A stretch of DNA of 64,000 bases from Candidatus Gastranaerophilales bacterium (lineage in GTDB: Bacteria > Cyanobacteriota > Vampirovibrionia > Gastranaerophilales > Gastranaerophilaceae). The DNA lies in NCBI GenBank assembly GCA_910586855.1, contig CAJUJH010000001.1:496001-560000 (forward strand). Reading direction: 5' to 3'. The number at the start of each line of letters is the position of its first letter. Positions within the stretch are counted from its first letter, which is position 1. Positions 23,631 to 33,697 of the stretch are shown here, one piece after another. The position numbers were made by a program, and so were the translations under genes. A model generated the notes under the pieces. That model was not told the origin of the DNA and did not search any database. It worked only from the letters and a program-made list of their open reading frames with translations.

Positions 23631-26294
23631 TTAGAAGGTTTTTAGGGTGCCTGAAGAGTCATCTAAAGTTTTGATTCCTGCCTTTGTAAACTCAACAGTA
23701 TACAGTGTTTCGCCGCCTGTAGTTTCGCTTTTAAGGATATGACCCACGCCAAATTGTTGATGGAAGACTCTTGTGCCCTCGCGCAAAGTTTTATATAAAG
23801 GAGCAGACTGAGTTTGAGGCGTTTTAGCTCTTTCCTTGCATTTTGCTATAATATCTTTTAAATTTACGTCTGTTTTAGCTGTAAATTCAGATGCGGAGCT
23901 GGTTTTAGCCTGATTATCAGATTTTTGTCCTTGTGCGTTAGAAAATGATGCCCCTGATTTTTCAGAAACTTCATTTTTTTGTTTTTTGACAACAAAATTT
24001 TTAGCCTCTGTCCTTTGTACCTCTTGCTTTTTAGGCTCATTTGACGTGGAAGATTCACTGTTTTTCGATTTCTTGATTCTTGCGATGCTTGAAAGTAAAG
24101 ACCCGCCTCTATTTGACGTGGTTGCAGCTCCGCTATCTTTTGCCTGATAAGAACTTTCACGATTTTGTCTATCATCGTAAGCGGATTTTTTCTTAAAATC
24201 GCCGTTGAAACGGCTGTAATCCTTATTATCATTGTCTTTTGATAACTTAGAACCGCCCCAGCCATTGTTATAATCGGTTTTTACATAATTTTCATCTGCC
24301 TGAATAAGATTAGAGGGGATTTCCTCAATAAATCTTGACGGCGGGAAAAATTTGATATCTCCCCAAACACGTCTTCTTTGAGCCCAGGTAAGGAAAAGCC
24401 GGTCTTTAGCGCGCGTAATTCCAACATACATAAGTCTTCGCTCTTCTTCAATTTCCTGAGAGTTTTCAAATTGCCCGATTGAACGCGAGCTTGGAAACAT
24501 TCCTTCTTCTAAACCAGATAAAAATACGATTGGAAACTCTAAACCTTTTGCAGCATGAAGTGTCATTAGTGTTACGGATTTGTCATTATCTTTAACTTCA
24601 TCAACATCGGATGCAAGCGCTACCTGAGTCAGGAAATTTCCCAGTGCCCCAAGGTCTTCCGCCTCATCTTCAAAATACATTCCCTCTTCATCAAGCTCAA
24701 ATTCGCGCACCACGTTTATAAATTCCTGCAAGTTTTCAAGCCTGGACTGGTTTTCAACCGTATCTTCCGCTTTTAATTCGGCTATATAGCCTGAATATTC
24801 AAGAACATGGCTTACAAATTCTGAAAGCGAGAATGAATTTTGTTTTGCAACAAGATTGTTTATAATATCCCGAAAACCCGTTAATAGCGCCTTATGACGG
24901 GAGGTAAAATCTTCGTAATTATCAATATCGTTTAAAATGTCGAAAATGCTTAAATCCTTGCTGTCAGCTAAATCTGCCAGTTTTTTTACCGTAGTGTCGC
25001 CAATACCGCGCTTCGGCACATTGATAATGCGTCTCAAACTCTGATTATCATTGACATTGTAGATTAATTTTAAATATGCTACGATATCCTTAATTTCTTT
25101 TCTCTCATAAAATCTTAAGCCCCCAACAATCTTGTAAGGCAAGGAATTTGACATTAAAGCTTCCTCAATTCCTCTGGATTGCGCGTTTGTACGGTATAAA
25201 ACCGCCATATCCTCATAAGGCACACCCTGATTGAATAATTGCCTGATTTTTTTTGCTATATAAAGGCTTTCTTCATAATCTGAATCCGCCTCATAGGTTG
25301 AAATTAGCTCGCCTTCGCCTTTTGTAGAGTATAAGTTTTTGTCTAATCTTTCTGAATTATTGACTATCACTGCATTTGCGGCGTTTAAAATATTTCCCGT
25401 TGAGCGGTAATTTTTTTCCAATTTTATAAGTTTTGAATCGGGATAATCCTTTTGAAACCCAAGTATAATCTTGTAATCAGCCCCTCTCCAGCTATAGATG
25501 GATTGGTCGACATCACCTACTGCACATAAGCTTGTACCTTGTGTTTTAGCCTTTTTGTCGTTGTACAACATGCGAATTAACTTATATTGAGCCTTGTTTG
25601 TGTCTTGAAACTCATCTGTCAGAATGTGTTTAAACCTTCTTGCATAATTTTCCCTAACCAATTCATTTTCAGCCAAAAGATTAACGCAAAGCATGAGCAT
25701 ATCGTCAAAATCCAGAGCATTATTGATTGCAAGCTGTTTTTCGTATTCATAATAAACTTCTGAAATTTTCTCGGTTTTATAATCACGTGCAGTGGAGGCA
25801 AAGGCGTAAGCATCCTGCAGCTTGTTTTTTGCATTTGAAATTATTGATTTTATGAGTTTTACTTCATAAATTTTTTCATCTAAATTAAACTTTTTTATGG
25901 CATTTTTAATAATGGTTTTTGTATCTGTATCATCGTATATAACGTAGTTATTGCCCCATTTTCTGCCGTCTTTTGTCTGATATTTATCAAGGTCGCGCCT
26001 TAAAATTCGCCCTGCAATGCTGTGAAAAGTGCCAACCCACATTTTTTTAACGGTCTCTTCGCCAAGATACCCTGAAAGCCTTGCGCCCATTTCTTTTGCA
26101 GCTTTATTTGTAAATGTAACGGCTAAAATTTCAAACGGGTTAACCCCATTGTGTACCAAATTTGCTATTCTTGAGGTCAAAACCTTTGTTTTACCAGAAC
26201 CTGCGCCCGCTAAAACCAATATTGCTCCGTTTTGCTCGCAAACGGCATGGGATTGCTCCTCGTTTAAACCTTTTAAAAAAGCCAATTCCTGCAT
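23631..26294 (-). CDS. pcrA: UvrD/PcrA-family 3'-5' DNA helicase
   Basis: SF1 helicase in replication-fork upkeep, mismatch and excision repair. 887 residues. Motif I LVLAGAGSGKT (about 27-37), motif II LTDEFQDTN, QSIYSWRGAD, motif IV/V region YRTNAQSRGIEE, LMTLHAAKGLEFPIVF and RRLMYVGITRAKDRL are all intact. A 160-residue polar linker follows (about 665-825, Ser/Lys/Asn-rich) and then the C-terminal tudor-like fold seen in PcrA (TRVFHQQFGVGHI). The linker is longer than usual. Confidence 0.96.
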   Translation of the reverse strand: MQELAFLKGLNEEQSHAVCEQNGAILVLAGAGSGKTKVLTSRIANLVHNGVNPFEILAVTFTNKAAKEMGARLSGYLGEETVKKMWVGTFHSIAGRILRRDLDKYQTKDGRKWGNNYVIYDDTDTKTIIKNAIKKFNLDEKIYEVKLIKSIISNAKNKLQDAYAFASTARDYKTEKISEVYYEYEKQLAINNALDFDDMLMLCVNLLAENELVRENYARRFKHILTDEFQDTNKAQYKLIRMLYNDKKAKTQGTSLCAVGDVDQSIYSWRGADYKIILGFQKDYPDSKLIKLEKNYRSTGNILNAANAVIVNNSERLDKNLYSTKGEGELISTYEADSDYEESLYIAKKIRQLFNQGVPYEDMAVLYRTNAQSRGIEEALMSNSLPYKIVGGLRFYERKEIKDIVAYLKLIYNVNDNQSLRRIINVPKRGIGDTTVKKLADLADSKDLSIFDILNDIDNYEDFTSRHKALLTGFRDIINNLVAKQNSFSLSEFVSHVLEYSGYIAELKAEDTVENQSRLENLQEFINVVREFELDEEGMYFEDEAEDLGALGNFLTQVALASDVDEVKDNDKSVTLMTLHAAKGLEFPIVFLSGLEEGMFPSSRSIGQFENSQEIEEERRLMYVGITRAKDRLFLTWAQRRRVWGDIKFFPPSRFIEEIPSNLIQADENYVKTDYNNGWGGSKLSKDNDNKDYSRFNGDFKKKSAYDDRQNRESSYQAKDSGAATTSNRGGSLLSSIARIKKSKNSESSTSNEPKKQEVQRTEAKNFVVKKQKNEVSEKSGASFSNAQGQKSDNQAKTSSASEFTAKTDVNLKDIIAKCKERAKTPQTQSAPLYKTLREGTRVFHQQFGVGHILKSETTGGETLYTVEFTKAGIKTLDDSSGTLKTF

Positions 26295-26402
26295 TGCTGT
26301 TATAATTCCCCGTCTAATACTGAATTTAAAATTATAAAAAAATAGTCAAAATTAAAAAAATATGCTATTATTATAATACAAAAAAATATTAAGGAAAATT
26401 TG

Positions 26403-26972
26403 ATGAGCGAAAACAACAACGAACAGCCCTTGCAGCCTTCGATTATGGTACCTTTAGACGATTTAGATAAAGTATCGGATGATGATATTGATAAAGTTGA
26501 TACTCTGGCTCAAGAACTTGCTACAATTAGGCAGTCCGCAAAAAGAATAGCTATTATCGGTTCAAGAAATCTGGCTATCACTCATCAACAAATTATTGAA
26601 ACTTTAACAACTTCCCTTGTCATGCAGGGAAATACAATAATAACATCAGGCGGTTCTTCAGGTACAAATGCTGCCGCTATAAGAGGCGCTATGAAGGCGA
26701 ATCCTGAAAAATTAAAAGTAATTTTACCCCAAACAATCGGGCAGCAGCCTTCAGATGTGCAAGACCAATTAATTGGTGTACCTAATATTATTGAACATCC
26801 TGATAGAGCTATGATGACCCTAACTGATGCTTCACGCATTTGCAACCGTGAAATTATAGATGAATGCCAGCAATTAATCTGCTTTTTATCGCACACTTCA
26901 AATACCTTGCATAAAGCAGTTGATTTTGCGGAAGAATCTCATAAAGTAGTAACAGTATTTTATTTGGATTAA
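26403..26972 (+). CDS. DprA/LOG-like Rossmann (SLOG) protein
   Basis: 189 residues from the ATG after AAGGA. The core RIAIIGSRNLAITHQQII...TIITSGGSSGTNAAAIRGA is the nucleotide-binding SLOG fold of DprA/Smf and LOG proteins, with the GSR and SGGS loops intact. It lacks the C-terminal winged helix and other parts of full DprA, so a role in recombination is uncertain; cyanobacteria carry similar short proteins annotated as DNA recombination-mediator-like. The first 40 residues are acidic and probably flexible. Confidence 0.72.
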   Translation: MSENNNEQPLQPSIMVPLDDLDKVSDDDIDKVDTLAQELATIRQSAKRIAIIGSRNLAITHQQIIETLTTSLVMQGNTIITSGGSSGTNAAAIRGAMKANPEKLKVILPQTIGQQPSDVQDQLIGVPNIIEHPDRAMMTLTDASRICNREIIDECQQLICFLSHTSNTLHKAVDFAEESHKVVTVFYLD

Positions 26973-27117
26973 TATTATTATTTTATAAAACGGCTATTTT
27001 GCTTTGAAATATTTTTATTCCTAGCCCTTTAGGGTATATTTTCCTTTAAATTGTGGCAATAAAAATTGTTTTTAGTATAATAAAGCTATTAAAGGATTTT
27101 ATTAGAGGTTTATTTTT

Positions 27118-28527
27118 ATGAGCGAAAATGCCGCAAATATAAATGAAGGTGTTATAACCCAGATTATAGGACCTGTTATTGACGTTGAATTTAAAAGCGG
27201 GGCGCTGCCTGAAATTTATGATGCGCTTGAAATTGAAAACGGCGAAAGTAAGACCGTTGTTGAAGTGCAGCAGCTTTTGGGGCAAAATACTGTAAGAACT
27301 GTTGCTATGAGTTCAACCGACGGACTTAAAAGAGGCATGAAAGTCATAAATACAAATGAACCCATTAAAATGCCTGTCGGTAAAGAAATTTTAGGAAGAA
27401 TCTTAAATGTTTTAGGCGAACCTGTTGATAATATGGGCGATGTGAATGCAGCTGAATACCTGCCTATCCACAGACCTTCTCCTGAATTAACCGAGCAAAA
27501 TACAAAGGTTGAAATACTGGAAACAGGAATTAAAGCTATCGACCTTTTAATGCCATATCAAAAAGGCGGTAAAATCGGTCTTTTTGGCGGTGCAGGTGTC
27601 GGCAAGACGGTTTTAATTATGGAGTTAATTCATAATATTGCCCAGGAACATAACGGGGTTTCAGTATTTGGCGGTGTCGGCGAAAGAACCCGTGAAGGAA
27701 ACGACCTTTATAATGAAATGAAAGAATCCGGCGTTTTAGATAAGGTGGCACTTGTATACGGACAGATGAATGAACCGCCCGGAGCTCGTATGAGAGTTGG
27801 GCTTTCGACATTAACCTGTGCTGAATATTTCCGTGATACAGCAAAGCAAGACGTACTTTTATTTATTGATAATATATTCAGATTCGTTCAGGCGGGTTCT
27901 GAGGTTTCTGCGCTTTTAGGCAGAATGCCATCTGCTGTTGGTTATCAGCCTACTTTATCACAAGAAGTTGGTGAATTACAGGAAAGAATAACTTCAACTA
28001 AAGATGGCTCAATTACATCCGTTCAGGCGGTTTATGTTCCGGCAGATGACCTTACTGACCCTGCTCCTGCAACGACTTTTACCCACCTTGATGCAAGTAC
28101 TGTTTTATCAAGAAATATTGCATCATTAGGTTTATATCCTGCCTGTGACCCGCTTGAATCCAATTCACGCGCGCTTGACCCGAATATTGTAGGCGAAGAA
28201 CACTATAATGTTGCAAAAAGAGTTCTTGAAATTCTGCAGAAATATAAAGATTTACAGGATATCATCGCAATTTTAGGTATGGATGAACTTTCTGAAGAAG
28301 ATAAATTAACAGTAAACCGCGCCCGTAAAATTCAGAAATTCCTATCTCAGCCTTTCTTTGTAGCGGAGCAATTCTCAGGTACAAAAGGAAAATATGTAAA
28401 ACTTGAAGATTCAATTAAAGGCTTTAGAGAAATTATTGAAGGAAAATACGATGATGTGCCCGAGCAAGCCTTCTATATGACAGGAACTATTGAAGATGTG
28501 CTTGAAAAGGCAAAGGTTTGCGCTTAA
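27118..28527 (+). CDS. atpD: ATP synthase F1 subunit beta
   Basis: Catalytic subunit of F1. 469 residues with P-loop GLFGGAGVGKT (about 156-166), the ALVYGQMNEPPGAR block with the catalytic Glu, DEELRFVQAG-like DNIFRFVQAGSEVS, and the ATP-binding Tyr in QPFFVAEQFSG. The ribosome site is AGAGG. It is followed 83 bp later by atpC, with no other ATP synthase genes on either side. The separation of an atpDC pair from the main cluster is the arrangement known from Cyanobacteria. Confidence 0.98.
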   Translation: MSENAANINEGVITQIIGPVIDVEFKSGALPEIYDALEIENGESKTVVEVQQLLGQNTVRTVAMSSTDGLKRGMKVINTNEPIKMPVGKEILGRILNVLGEPVDNMGDVNAAEYLPIHRPSPELTEQNTKVEILETGIKAIDLLMPYQKGGKIGLFGGAGVGKTVLIMELIHNIAQEHNGVSVFGGVGERTREGNDLYNEMKESGVLDKVALVYGQMNEPPGARMRVGLSTLTCAEYFRDTAKQDVLLFIDNIFRFVQAGSEVSALLGRMPSAVGYQPTLSQEVGELQERITSTKDGSITSVQAVYVPADDLTDPAPATTFTHLDASTVLSRNIASLGLYPACDPLESNSRALDPNIVGEEHYNVAKRVLEILQKYKDLQDIIAILGMDELSEEDKLTVNRARKIQKFLSQPFFVAEQFSGTKGKYVKLEDSIKGFREIIEGKYDDVPEQAFYMTGTIEDVLEKAKVCA

Positions 28528-28610
28528 GGTATTGAGTTTATAATTAAATTTAAACTGTGCAGGCTTAAAATCTTTAAATATAACTAAACCCTTGTAAATT
28601 AAAGGAAAAT

Positions 28611-29030
28611 ATGAGCAAAGATAAGATAAATCTAAAAATAATCACCCAGCAAAAAGTTGTGTATGATGCTGAAGTTGCAGCTTTTTATACTACAGCGGAA
28701 GATGGTATGATTGGAATTTTGCCAAATCACCTTCCTTTGATTTGCCCTCTTAAAGTCGGGATTACAAAAGTTGTTGCCGATAAAAATGATAAAGAACCCA
28801 TATTTTTTACAACAATTGGCGGCATTTTGCAATTTAAAGATAATGTAGCCGTTATTCTGACTGATTTAGCAGAAAAAGGTACAGATATTGACGAAACAAG
28901 GGCAAAAGAAGCTTATGAAAGAGCAAAAGCAAAACTTGCAGCACATGCTGAAAAAACTGAAATTTTAAGAGCTCAATTTGCTCTATCCAAAGCAATTGCA
29001 AGAATTACTGCTGCAAAAAGAGGCAGATAA
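28611..29030 (+). CDS. atpC: ATP synthase F1 subunit epsilon
   Basis: 139 residues: N-terminal beta-sandwich (LKIITQQKVVYDAEVAAF, GMIGILPNHLPLI) and a C-terminal helical hairpin (EAYERAKAKLAAHAEKTEI...AIARITAAKRGR) that can extend into F1 and inhibit ATP hydrolysis. AAAGGA precedes the ATG. The following glycosyltransferase gene starts three bases after the stop, so it may be cotranscribed. Confidence 0.95.
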   Translation: MSKDKINLKIITQQKVVYDAEVAAFYTTAEDGMIGILPNHLPLICPLKVGITKVVADKNDKEPIFFTTIGGILQFKDNVAVILTDLAEKGTDIDETRAKEAYERAKAKLAAHAEKTEILRAQFALSKAIARITAAKRGR

Positions 29031-29033
29031 AAA

Positions 29034-30542
29034 GTGCACCAGCGGCTTTTAATTATTTTTAATCAGGGTTTGGAATTTTTAAAAAAATATTGGTATTTTA
29101 TAGTTATTGGATTGATTTTTGCCTTTGCCTTGTCATTTAGGCTTGAAACATATCTTTTTAACAGGCAGTTATGGTATGATGAAGCCGCTCTTGCTTCAAA
29201 TTTTTTTGAACACAGTGGATTTTTTTGGGTTTTTAAACATTTGAACCATTGTCAAATGGCACCGCCGTTATTTTTGGCTTGTGTTAAATTTTTAATTTCT
29301 GTTTTTGGGAAAAGCGATATTGTATTTAGATTTTTACCGTTTTTAAGTTCAATTTTATCTGTTTTTGTATTTTATAAACTGTCAAAAACCTTTTTAAAAT
29401 CTAAAGCTGTGATAATCCTTGCTAATTTTTTGTTTGCTGTAAATTTCTCATTAATTTTTTACGGTTCTGAATTTAAACAGTATTCAAGCGATGTTTTAAT
29501 TTTTATGCTTGTTCTCCTCTGGCTTTCAAAACAAAACTTAGAAAACATAACATATAAAAAGGTTTTAGCTTATAATTTTTTATTTACACTTTTCTTTCTT
29601 ATTTCGCAGCCAACAATTTTTCTATTATTTGGTTTTTTAATTTTCAACATCATAAAAAATTATAAAAATTCTAAAATTTATCTTATACCGATTTTACCCC
29701 TTATTATTGTTTTAACCTATAAAATTTCCATGCCGCAAGAGCTTGTTATGGGTATGAAACAATATTGGCAATTTGCTTTTATTTCAAATGATACTTTTTT
29801 AAATATAATTAAAGAAAATTTAAATTTTTTCTTTCTTCATATAAAATGCCTAAAGTTTTTGTCTCCTTTTATTTTTATAGGTTTTATAATCTTTATCTTT
29901 AAAAATAAAACAAATATTGCAAGAATACTTTTGTTTTCTTTACTTGGCGCTCTTTTTGCAAATATTTTGCATATTTACCCCCTTGTCCAAAGGCTTATTT
30001 TATTTACTTTTCCTTTTATTATTATATTTATTTCATATTGTATTGATTTTAAAATACTATCTAAGAAATTTAATAATATTATTTTAATAACCATAGTATT
30101 TTTTGTGCTTTTGTTTTTATGTCTTTTTCAAGCCAAGGCAATTTGTAAGGACAGAACAAATATGACTTTTGGTCTTATTAGTGCGCGCAATATAGCCCTA
30201 ATTCTAAAAGATAATTTTGATAATAAAAAAGATATCTTACTTGTGCCTTCTTCTAATAGGATATATTATAATTTCTATGCAAATATTTTAGGACTTAATA
30301 TAGGTAAAGGCAGTATTGTTGAATTTGAAGAAGCTGCAGCACTTAATAAAACTTTAAATACAATTAATAAAAATAAAGATTATTGGATTTTTCTTACAAG
30401 TTGTTTTTCAACTAAATCAATTGAGCCTTATGTTAAAAAAGAGCTTAAAACCAATAAAGATTTACTCGTTATCTATAAAATAGAATTTACTTCCCTAAAA
30501 AATTACCCTTCATATCTTTATAAGATAATGTTTATAAAATAA
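29034..30542 (+). CDS. GT-C (GT39/ArnT-like) membrane glycosyltransferase
   Basis: 502 residues starting at GTG. About ten to twelve membrane helices; the first loop has the acidic WYDEAALAS motif (about residues 45-53) and FKHLNHCQMAPP typical of polyprenyl-phosphate-sugar-dependent GT-C enzymes. The C-terminal soluble domain is short. Acceptor and sugar cannot be told. It is strongly A/T-rich and Phe/Leu/Ile-rich. The stop-to-start distance from atpC is only three bases, probably by chance rather than functional relation. Confidence 0.78.
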   Translation: MHQRLLIIFNQGLEFLKKYWYFIVIGLIFAFALSFRLETYLFNRQLWYDEAALASNFFEHSGFFWVFKHLNHCQMAPPLFLACVKFLISVFGKSDIVFRFLPFLSSILSVFVFYKLSKTFLKSKAVIILANFLFAVNFSLIFYGSEFKQYSSDVLIFMLVLLWLSKQNLENITYKKVLAYNFLFTLFFLISQPTIFLLFGFLIFNIIKNYKNSKIYLIPILPLIIVLTYKISMPQELVMGMKQYWQFAFISNDTFLNIIKENLNFFFLHIKCLKFLSPFIFIGFIIFIFKNKTNIARILLFSLLGALFANILHIYPLVQRLILFTFPFIIIFISYCIDFKILSKKFNNIILITIVFFVLLFLCLFQAKAICKDRTNMTFGLISARNIALILKDNFDNKKDILLVPSSNRIYYNFYANILGLNIGKGSIVEFEEAAALNKTLNTINKNKDYWIFLTSCFSTKSIEPYVKKELKTNKDLLVIYKIEFTSLKNYPSYLYKIMFIK

Positions 30543-30578
30543 TATTTATTTAATAAACATGGGTTTTAATGATAAGAG

Positions 30579-32465
30579 CTACCTAAAACACTCTGTTGCG
30601 ACGTTTTTAAATACATCATCCTGAGTGTAATCTTCCCAGTCTTTGAATTTGCCTTTCATTTCAAAGTTATAATAGCCCTTAATATTGCTTTCTTGAACAT
30701 TAAAGGTTGTAACCTCAAGGTCTTTTACTTTAGTGCCGTTTAAAATACTTACATTGCTGTTTTTGCCTATGCTGGTATCTTTCATAGGGTGAATAAACAT
30801 TCTGCCCGGTGCAATAGGTGTTTTAACCTGGTTTTGCGGAAGCGTAAGTGTAACATTTGGTGTTGTGCTTGCCATCTGTTGAATTTTATTTTGTTCCTTC
30901 TGAAGATTTGCTTTGCGCTCAGCCTCTTTTTTTGCAGTTACACGCTTATTGTGCATAGGAAGCAATATTCCAAGTGTAACAATTGAAAAGCCAAGGCTTG
31001 CAAGTTCGCATATTCCTCTGTATTTTGTAGCTTTTGCACTGTTTGCAACTTCATCAAAAGATTTAACCTTAACATTTTTAACCCAGTTGCCAAATTTTCT
31101 AAATATAGAGGCATCTTGAGTAGTTTCTTTTGTATGGTTTAAAAGTTTTACACTCTTATCTAATTTTTCAATTAAAGTGGCTGTTGCTTTTGAAGCGTAA
31201 TCTCCAAGGAAATAAAGTCCTGAAAATGATGCTATATCTCTTACTGTGGATTCTCTGAGTTCGTTTGGGTCTTCTGCGGCAAGCATGCGGGATGCAAAAG
31301 TACCTGTTGCAATCCATCTGCACTGGTCAATGGTTGGAAACATTCCTTTAAATTGGAACATTTCTAAAGATGGTTTTTTCATCATTGATAAAAGTGCTAA
31401 ACCAACCATTGATGCTACGCAAACAGGTTTAGTCTTGCTTAGTTTTTTCTGTTCTTCAGGGGTTAAGACTCTGTTTTCATCTTTTTCGAAATCTTTATAA
31501 ATAGGTGCGCCTGTTTTTTTGTATTTATGACGTGTAATGGCCCTGTTTATATATTGCATTGACATTGCAAGCGGAAGCACAATGGCTAAGCCCATCATAC
31601 TCTTTGTGTTAACCATTTTTTTGGCATTTTGTGCAAATTTATCAAGGTTATTTTTAACAGCATCATGGCTGAATGTTCTGCCTAAGTCTACCTGGTCTCT
31701 CAATAAATCAGCAAGATTTGAACCAAAAATTCTGCCTTGGCTTTTAATTGCAGACTGAGATTCACTTGTTCTAGTCTTTAAGGCGTTATTAATTGAGCCA
31801 TCTTTAAATCTTAGGGTTTCAACGGCTTCTGTTTCTTTTGCAAGATTAGTTATAGCTTTTTTAATTGCATTTTTAGTATCTTTTTTACTCATAGAAGGAT
31901 TTGAAATTGCCTCAGCTAAAGCTTCGATTGCTTCCTTACCCTTTGCTGAATTTAATTTATCGGCATAGCTTATCCATTCTTTGCCGTTTAATCCTTCAAG
32001 ATTTTCCAGAGTCTGTCTTACAAAGTTTCTGGCAGTTTCTTTGGAATCACTTGTTCCCTGTTGTAATACATCTTTATAAACATCTTTTAATGTGTCAATT
32101 GTCTCAGAGTTTGCCCAGGATGAAGATATATTAATGCCCTTAAAATCCTTCATATAGTGCCCGTTTATTAGTTTTGCGGCACCCAGAACAAAGAAGCTCG
32201 GCATTAAGCAGTTTACAATTAAACCGGAAAATTCTCTTCTTGCGGTTTCAAAACCGGCTGCAGGTCCCAGGCTCAGAAAATCAAAAATACTTCTTGGGGC
32301 ATTTGTTGCAACGGTATCAGTGAATGCAACACCTATCATTGGCTTATCGTTAAAAGTTTTTAATACACGAACAGCTCCGTCAAGTGCTCCGGTAAAATTC
32401 GGGTTTCCTTTTTGATATTGAGTATTCTTCTCTATTCCGATGTTATTAATTGATACAGGTGTCAT
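30579..32465 (-). CDS. Large lineage-specific membrane protein (628 residues)
   Basis: No named family recognised. Near the N-terminus is NPNFTGALDG; hydrophobic helices occur at about 80-105 (LIVNCLMPSFFVLGAAKLI), 290-310 (MMGLAIVLPLAMSMQYI) and 345-360 and 490-510 (ASLGFSIVTLGILLPM). Between them are helical, Lys/Asn-rich soluble regions. No signal peptide. It resembles in size and layout the 669-residue protein at 61.5-63.5 kb (N-terminal low complexity, central helices, conserved C-terminal short membrane segments) but I could not align them residue by residue. Envelope-associated function is inferred. Confidence 0.65.
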   Translation of the reverse strand: MTPVSINNIGIEKNTQYQKGNPNFTGALDGAVRVLKTFNDKPMIGVAFTDTVATNAPRSIFDFLSLGPAAGFETARREFSGLIVNCLMPSFFVLGAAKLINGHYMKDFKGINISSSWANSETIDTLKDVYKDVLQQGTSDSKETARNFVRQTLENLEGLNGKEWISYADKLNSAKGKEAIEALAEAISNPSMSKKDTKNAIKKAITNLAKETEAVETLRFKDGSINNALKTRTSESQSAIKSQGRIFGSNLADLLRDQVDLGRTFSHDAVKNNLDKFAQNAKKMVNTKSMMGLAIVLPLAMSMQYINRAITRHKYKKTGAPIYKDFEKDENRVLTPEEQKKLSKTKPVCVASMVGLALLSMMKKPSLEMFQFKGMFPTIDQCRWIATGTFASRMLAAEDPNELRESTVRDIASFSGLYFLGDYASKATATLIEKLDKSVKLLNHTKETTQDASIFRKFGNWVKNVKVKSFDEVANSAKATKYRGICELASLGFSIVTLGILLPMHNKRVTAKKEAERKANLQKEQNKIQQMASTTPNVTLTLPQNQVKTPIAPGRMFIHPMKDTSIGKNSNVSILNGTKVKDLEVTTFNVQESNIKGYYNFEMKGKFKDWEDYTQDDVFKNVATECFR

Positions 32466-32770
32466 TAAAATCCTTAGTTAAAATATTTTTCAGGCTTGTT
32501 TTGTTTGACAATCCATATAAACCATCTAAATATAAAAAATTGCCATGCTTCATCAAACAGATTAATCTAACTGTTACATACGTAATATTACATAAAACAT
32601 AAATTTATTTCAAGCATTTAGCTGTATTCTTAATCTAATCTTTATACTATAAATATAGAAAGGAATACTTAGAATGTATTGATGATTTTTATATTACCCA
32701 ATCAGGTAATACTCAAAATTTTATTTTAGTATATCCTTAAAATGTCACTAAATACAGAGAGGAATATGAA
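32466..32770. other. Gene-free A/T-rich stretch
   Basis: Divergent promoter region between the 628-residue protein gene and the 74-residue gene. I see -10-like boxes (TATACT near 32644) and AGAAAGGA near 32656 followed by an ATG that stops after two codons, but no further gene or repeat. Confidence 0.4.
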
Positions 32771-32995
32771 ATGACGACAACAGAAGCTGGAGCTGATCTC
32801 CTGTACAAAAATTTCGGTCTTAAAACTGCAGACCTTGATAAACTATCCACAAAACAAATTGAATTATTGGAAATTCAAAATAAGCTTTGTTTTTACAGAA
32901 AAAGAACAAAAAATATTTTTGTAAAAATGATTTATGCCAGTGCATTTTGCCTGATAAAAATCATCACCTTTTTTGAAATGAACAAAATATCTTAA
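32771..32995 (+). CDS. Small uncharacterised protein with C-terminal hydrophobic helix
   Basis: 74 residues; AGAGGA lies before the ATG. The N-terminal two thirds are polar and helical (GADLLYKNFGLKTADLDKL), and one hydrophobic helix is near the end (IYASAFCLIKIITFF), so it may be a tail-anchored membrane protein. Family unknown. Confidence 0.5.
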   Translation: MTTTEAGADLLYKNFGLKTADLDKLSTKQIELLEIQNKLCFYRKRTKNIFVKMIYASAFCLIKIITFFEMNKIS

Positions 32996-33110
32996 CTGTC
33001 TTTTGGATTTCTAAAGATTTTTAAAATTTAAAAAAGAAATTGTTTAGCTTAATTTGAAAATAGTAAATAAAGGTAATGCGCCTTTAAAAATAATATGATA
33101 AAATGAAATT

Positions 33111-33285
33111 ACCCTGTGATAGGTTGTAATTTTGTTCCTACATTTTTAATTAAAAGGGAGAGAATTGCTCTTTATTAAAAGATAATTGAAGTATACCTTG
33201 GGCTATGCCTTTCAAGGAAACGGATTTATCGAGGCGCTCACCCACCTTGCTTATAAGGCAGGGTAACAAAATTTGCCTGTTGCGG
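33111..33285 (+). ncRNA. ssrS: Candidate structured ncRNA, possibly 6S RNA
   Basis: A gene-free region with strong RNA-like features. AATTTTGTT (33128-33136) and AACAAAATT (33265-33273) can close a ~145-nt domain. Inside is CCTTG...CAAGG (about 33197-33216), like the small hairpin near the 3' end of 6S RNA, and a G+C-rich GAGGCGCTCACCCACCTT that recalls the conserved 3' part of many bacterial 6S RNAs. ACCCTG (33111) may alternatively pair with CAGGGT (33259). Size (about 160-175 nt) fits 6S. The identification is tentative. Confidence 0.42.
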
Positions 33286-33380
33286 GGTTTTATTATTTTA
33301 AATTTGTTTCAATCTTTAATTATTATGTTGAAGTATGCTAAATATGCTCTTGGATTAAACATTGTCTGATTTAATATTGC

Positions 33381-33675
33381 AAATCCAAGACACAGTGCAC
33401 CACAGGCAGCATGATACCTGCCAAGGAACAACAGCGCACAGAAAAGGCAATAGAAGCTGGGCAAAGACCGCCATTGCACGGACCTGTCAGCCTTAGTATG
33501 CCTTCTACCAGGTAAGGGGCATAATACTGCAAGTTACTACTGGAGCCTGACCATATGTGATACGGGTGACACCGACCGCTATACCCGCCGATGCAGCCGC
33601 TCTCAAGTCTGGCACAATAGGCAGCGCCGTAAGAAGAACTCGCACCTATGTCGCACAGCTGTAAACCGTCTGCAC
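33381..33675 (-). other. Array 1 cassette 1
   Basis: Outermost unit at the low-coordinate end. Framework modified: GASSSYGAAYC, and SGCIGG in place of GGCQG. Variable end PCNGGLCPASIAFSVRC. The VLDL-coding block is split by about 31 bp containing a CAGGCAG-type dyad. Confidence 0.75.
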
Positions 33676-33697
33676 TCCAGACGTGCTCTGGGTGCTC

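Noticed and set aside
27118..29030. Incomplete or degraded ATP synthase operon
   Set aside because: atpD and atpC are intact with normal signals. A separate atpDC unit is a known cyanobacterial arrangement, so the other genes are expected elsewhere.
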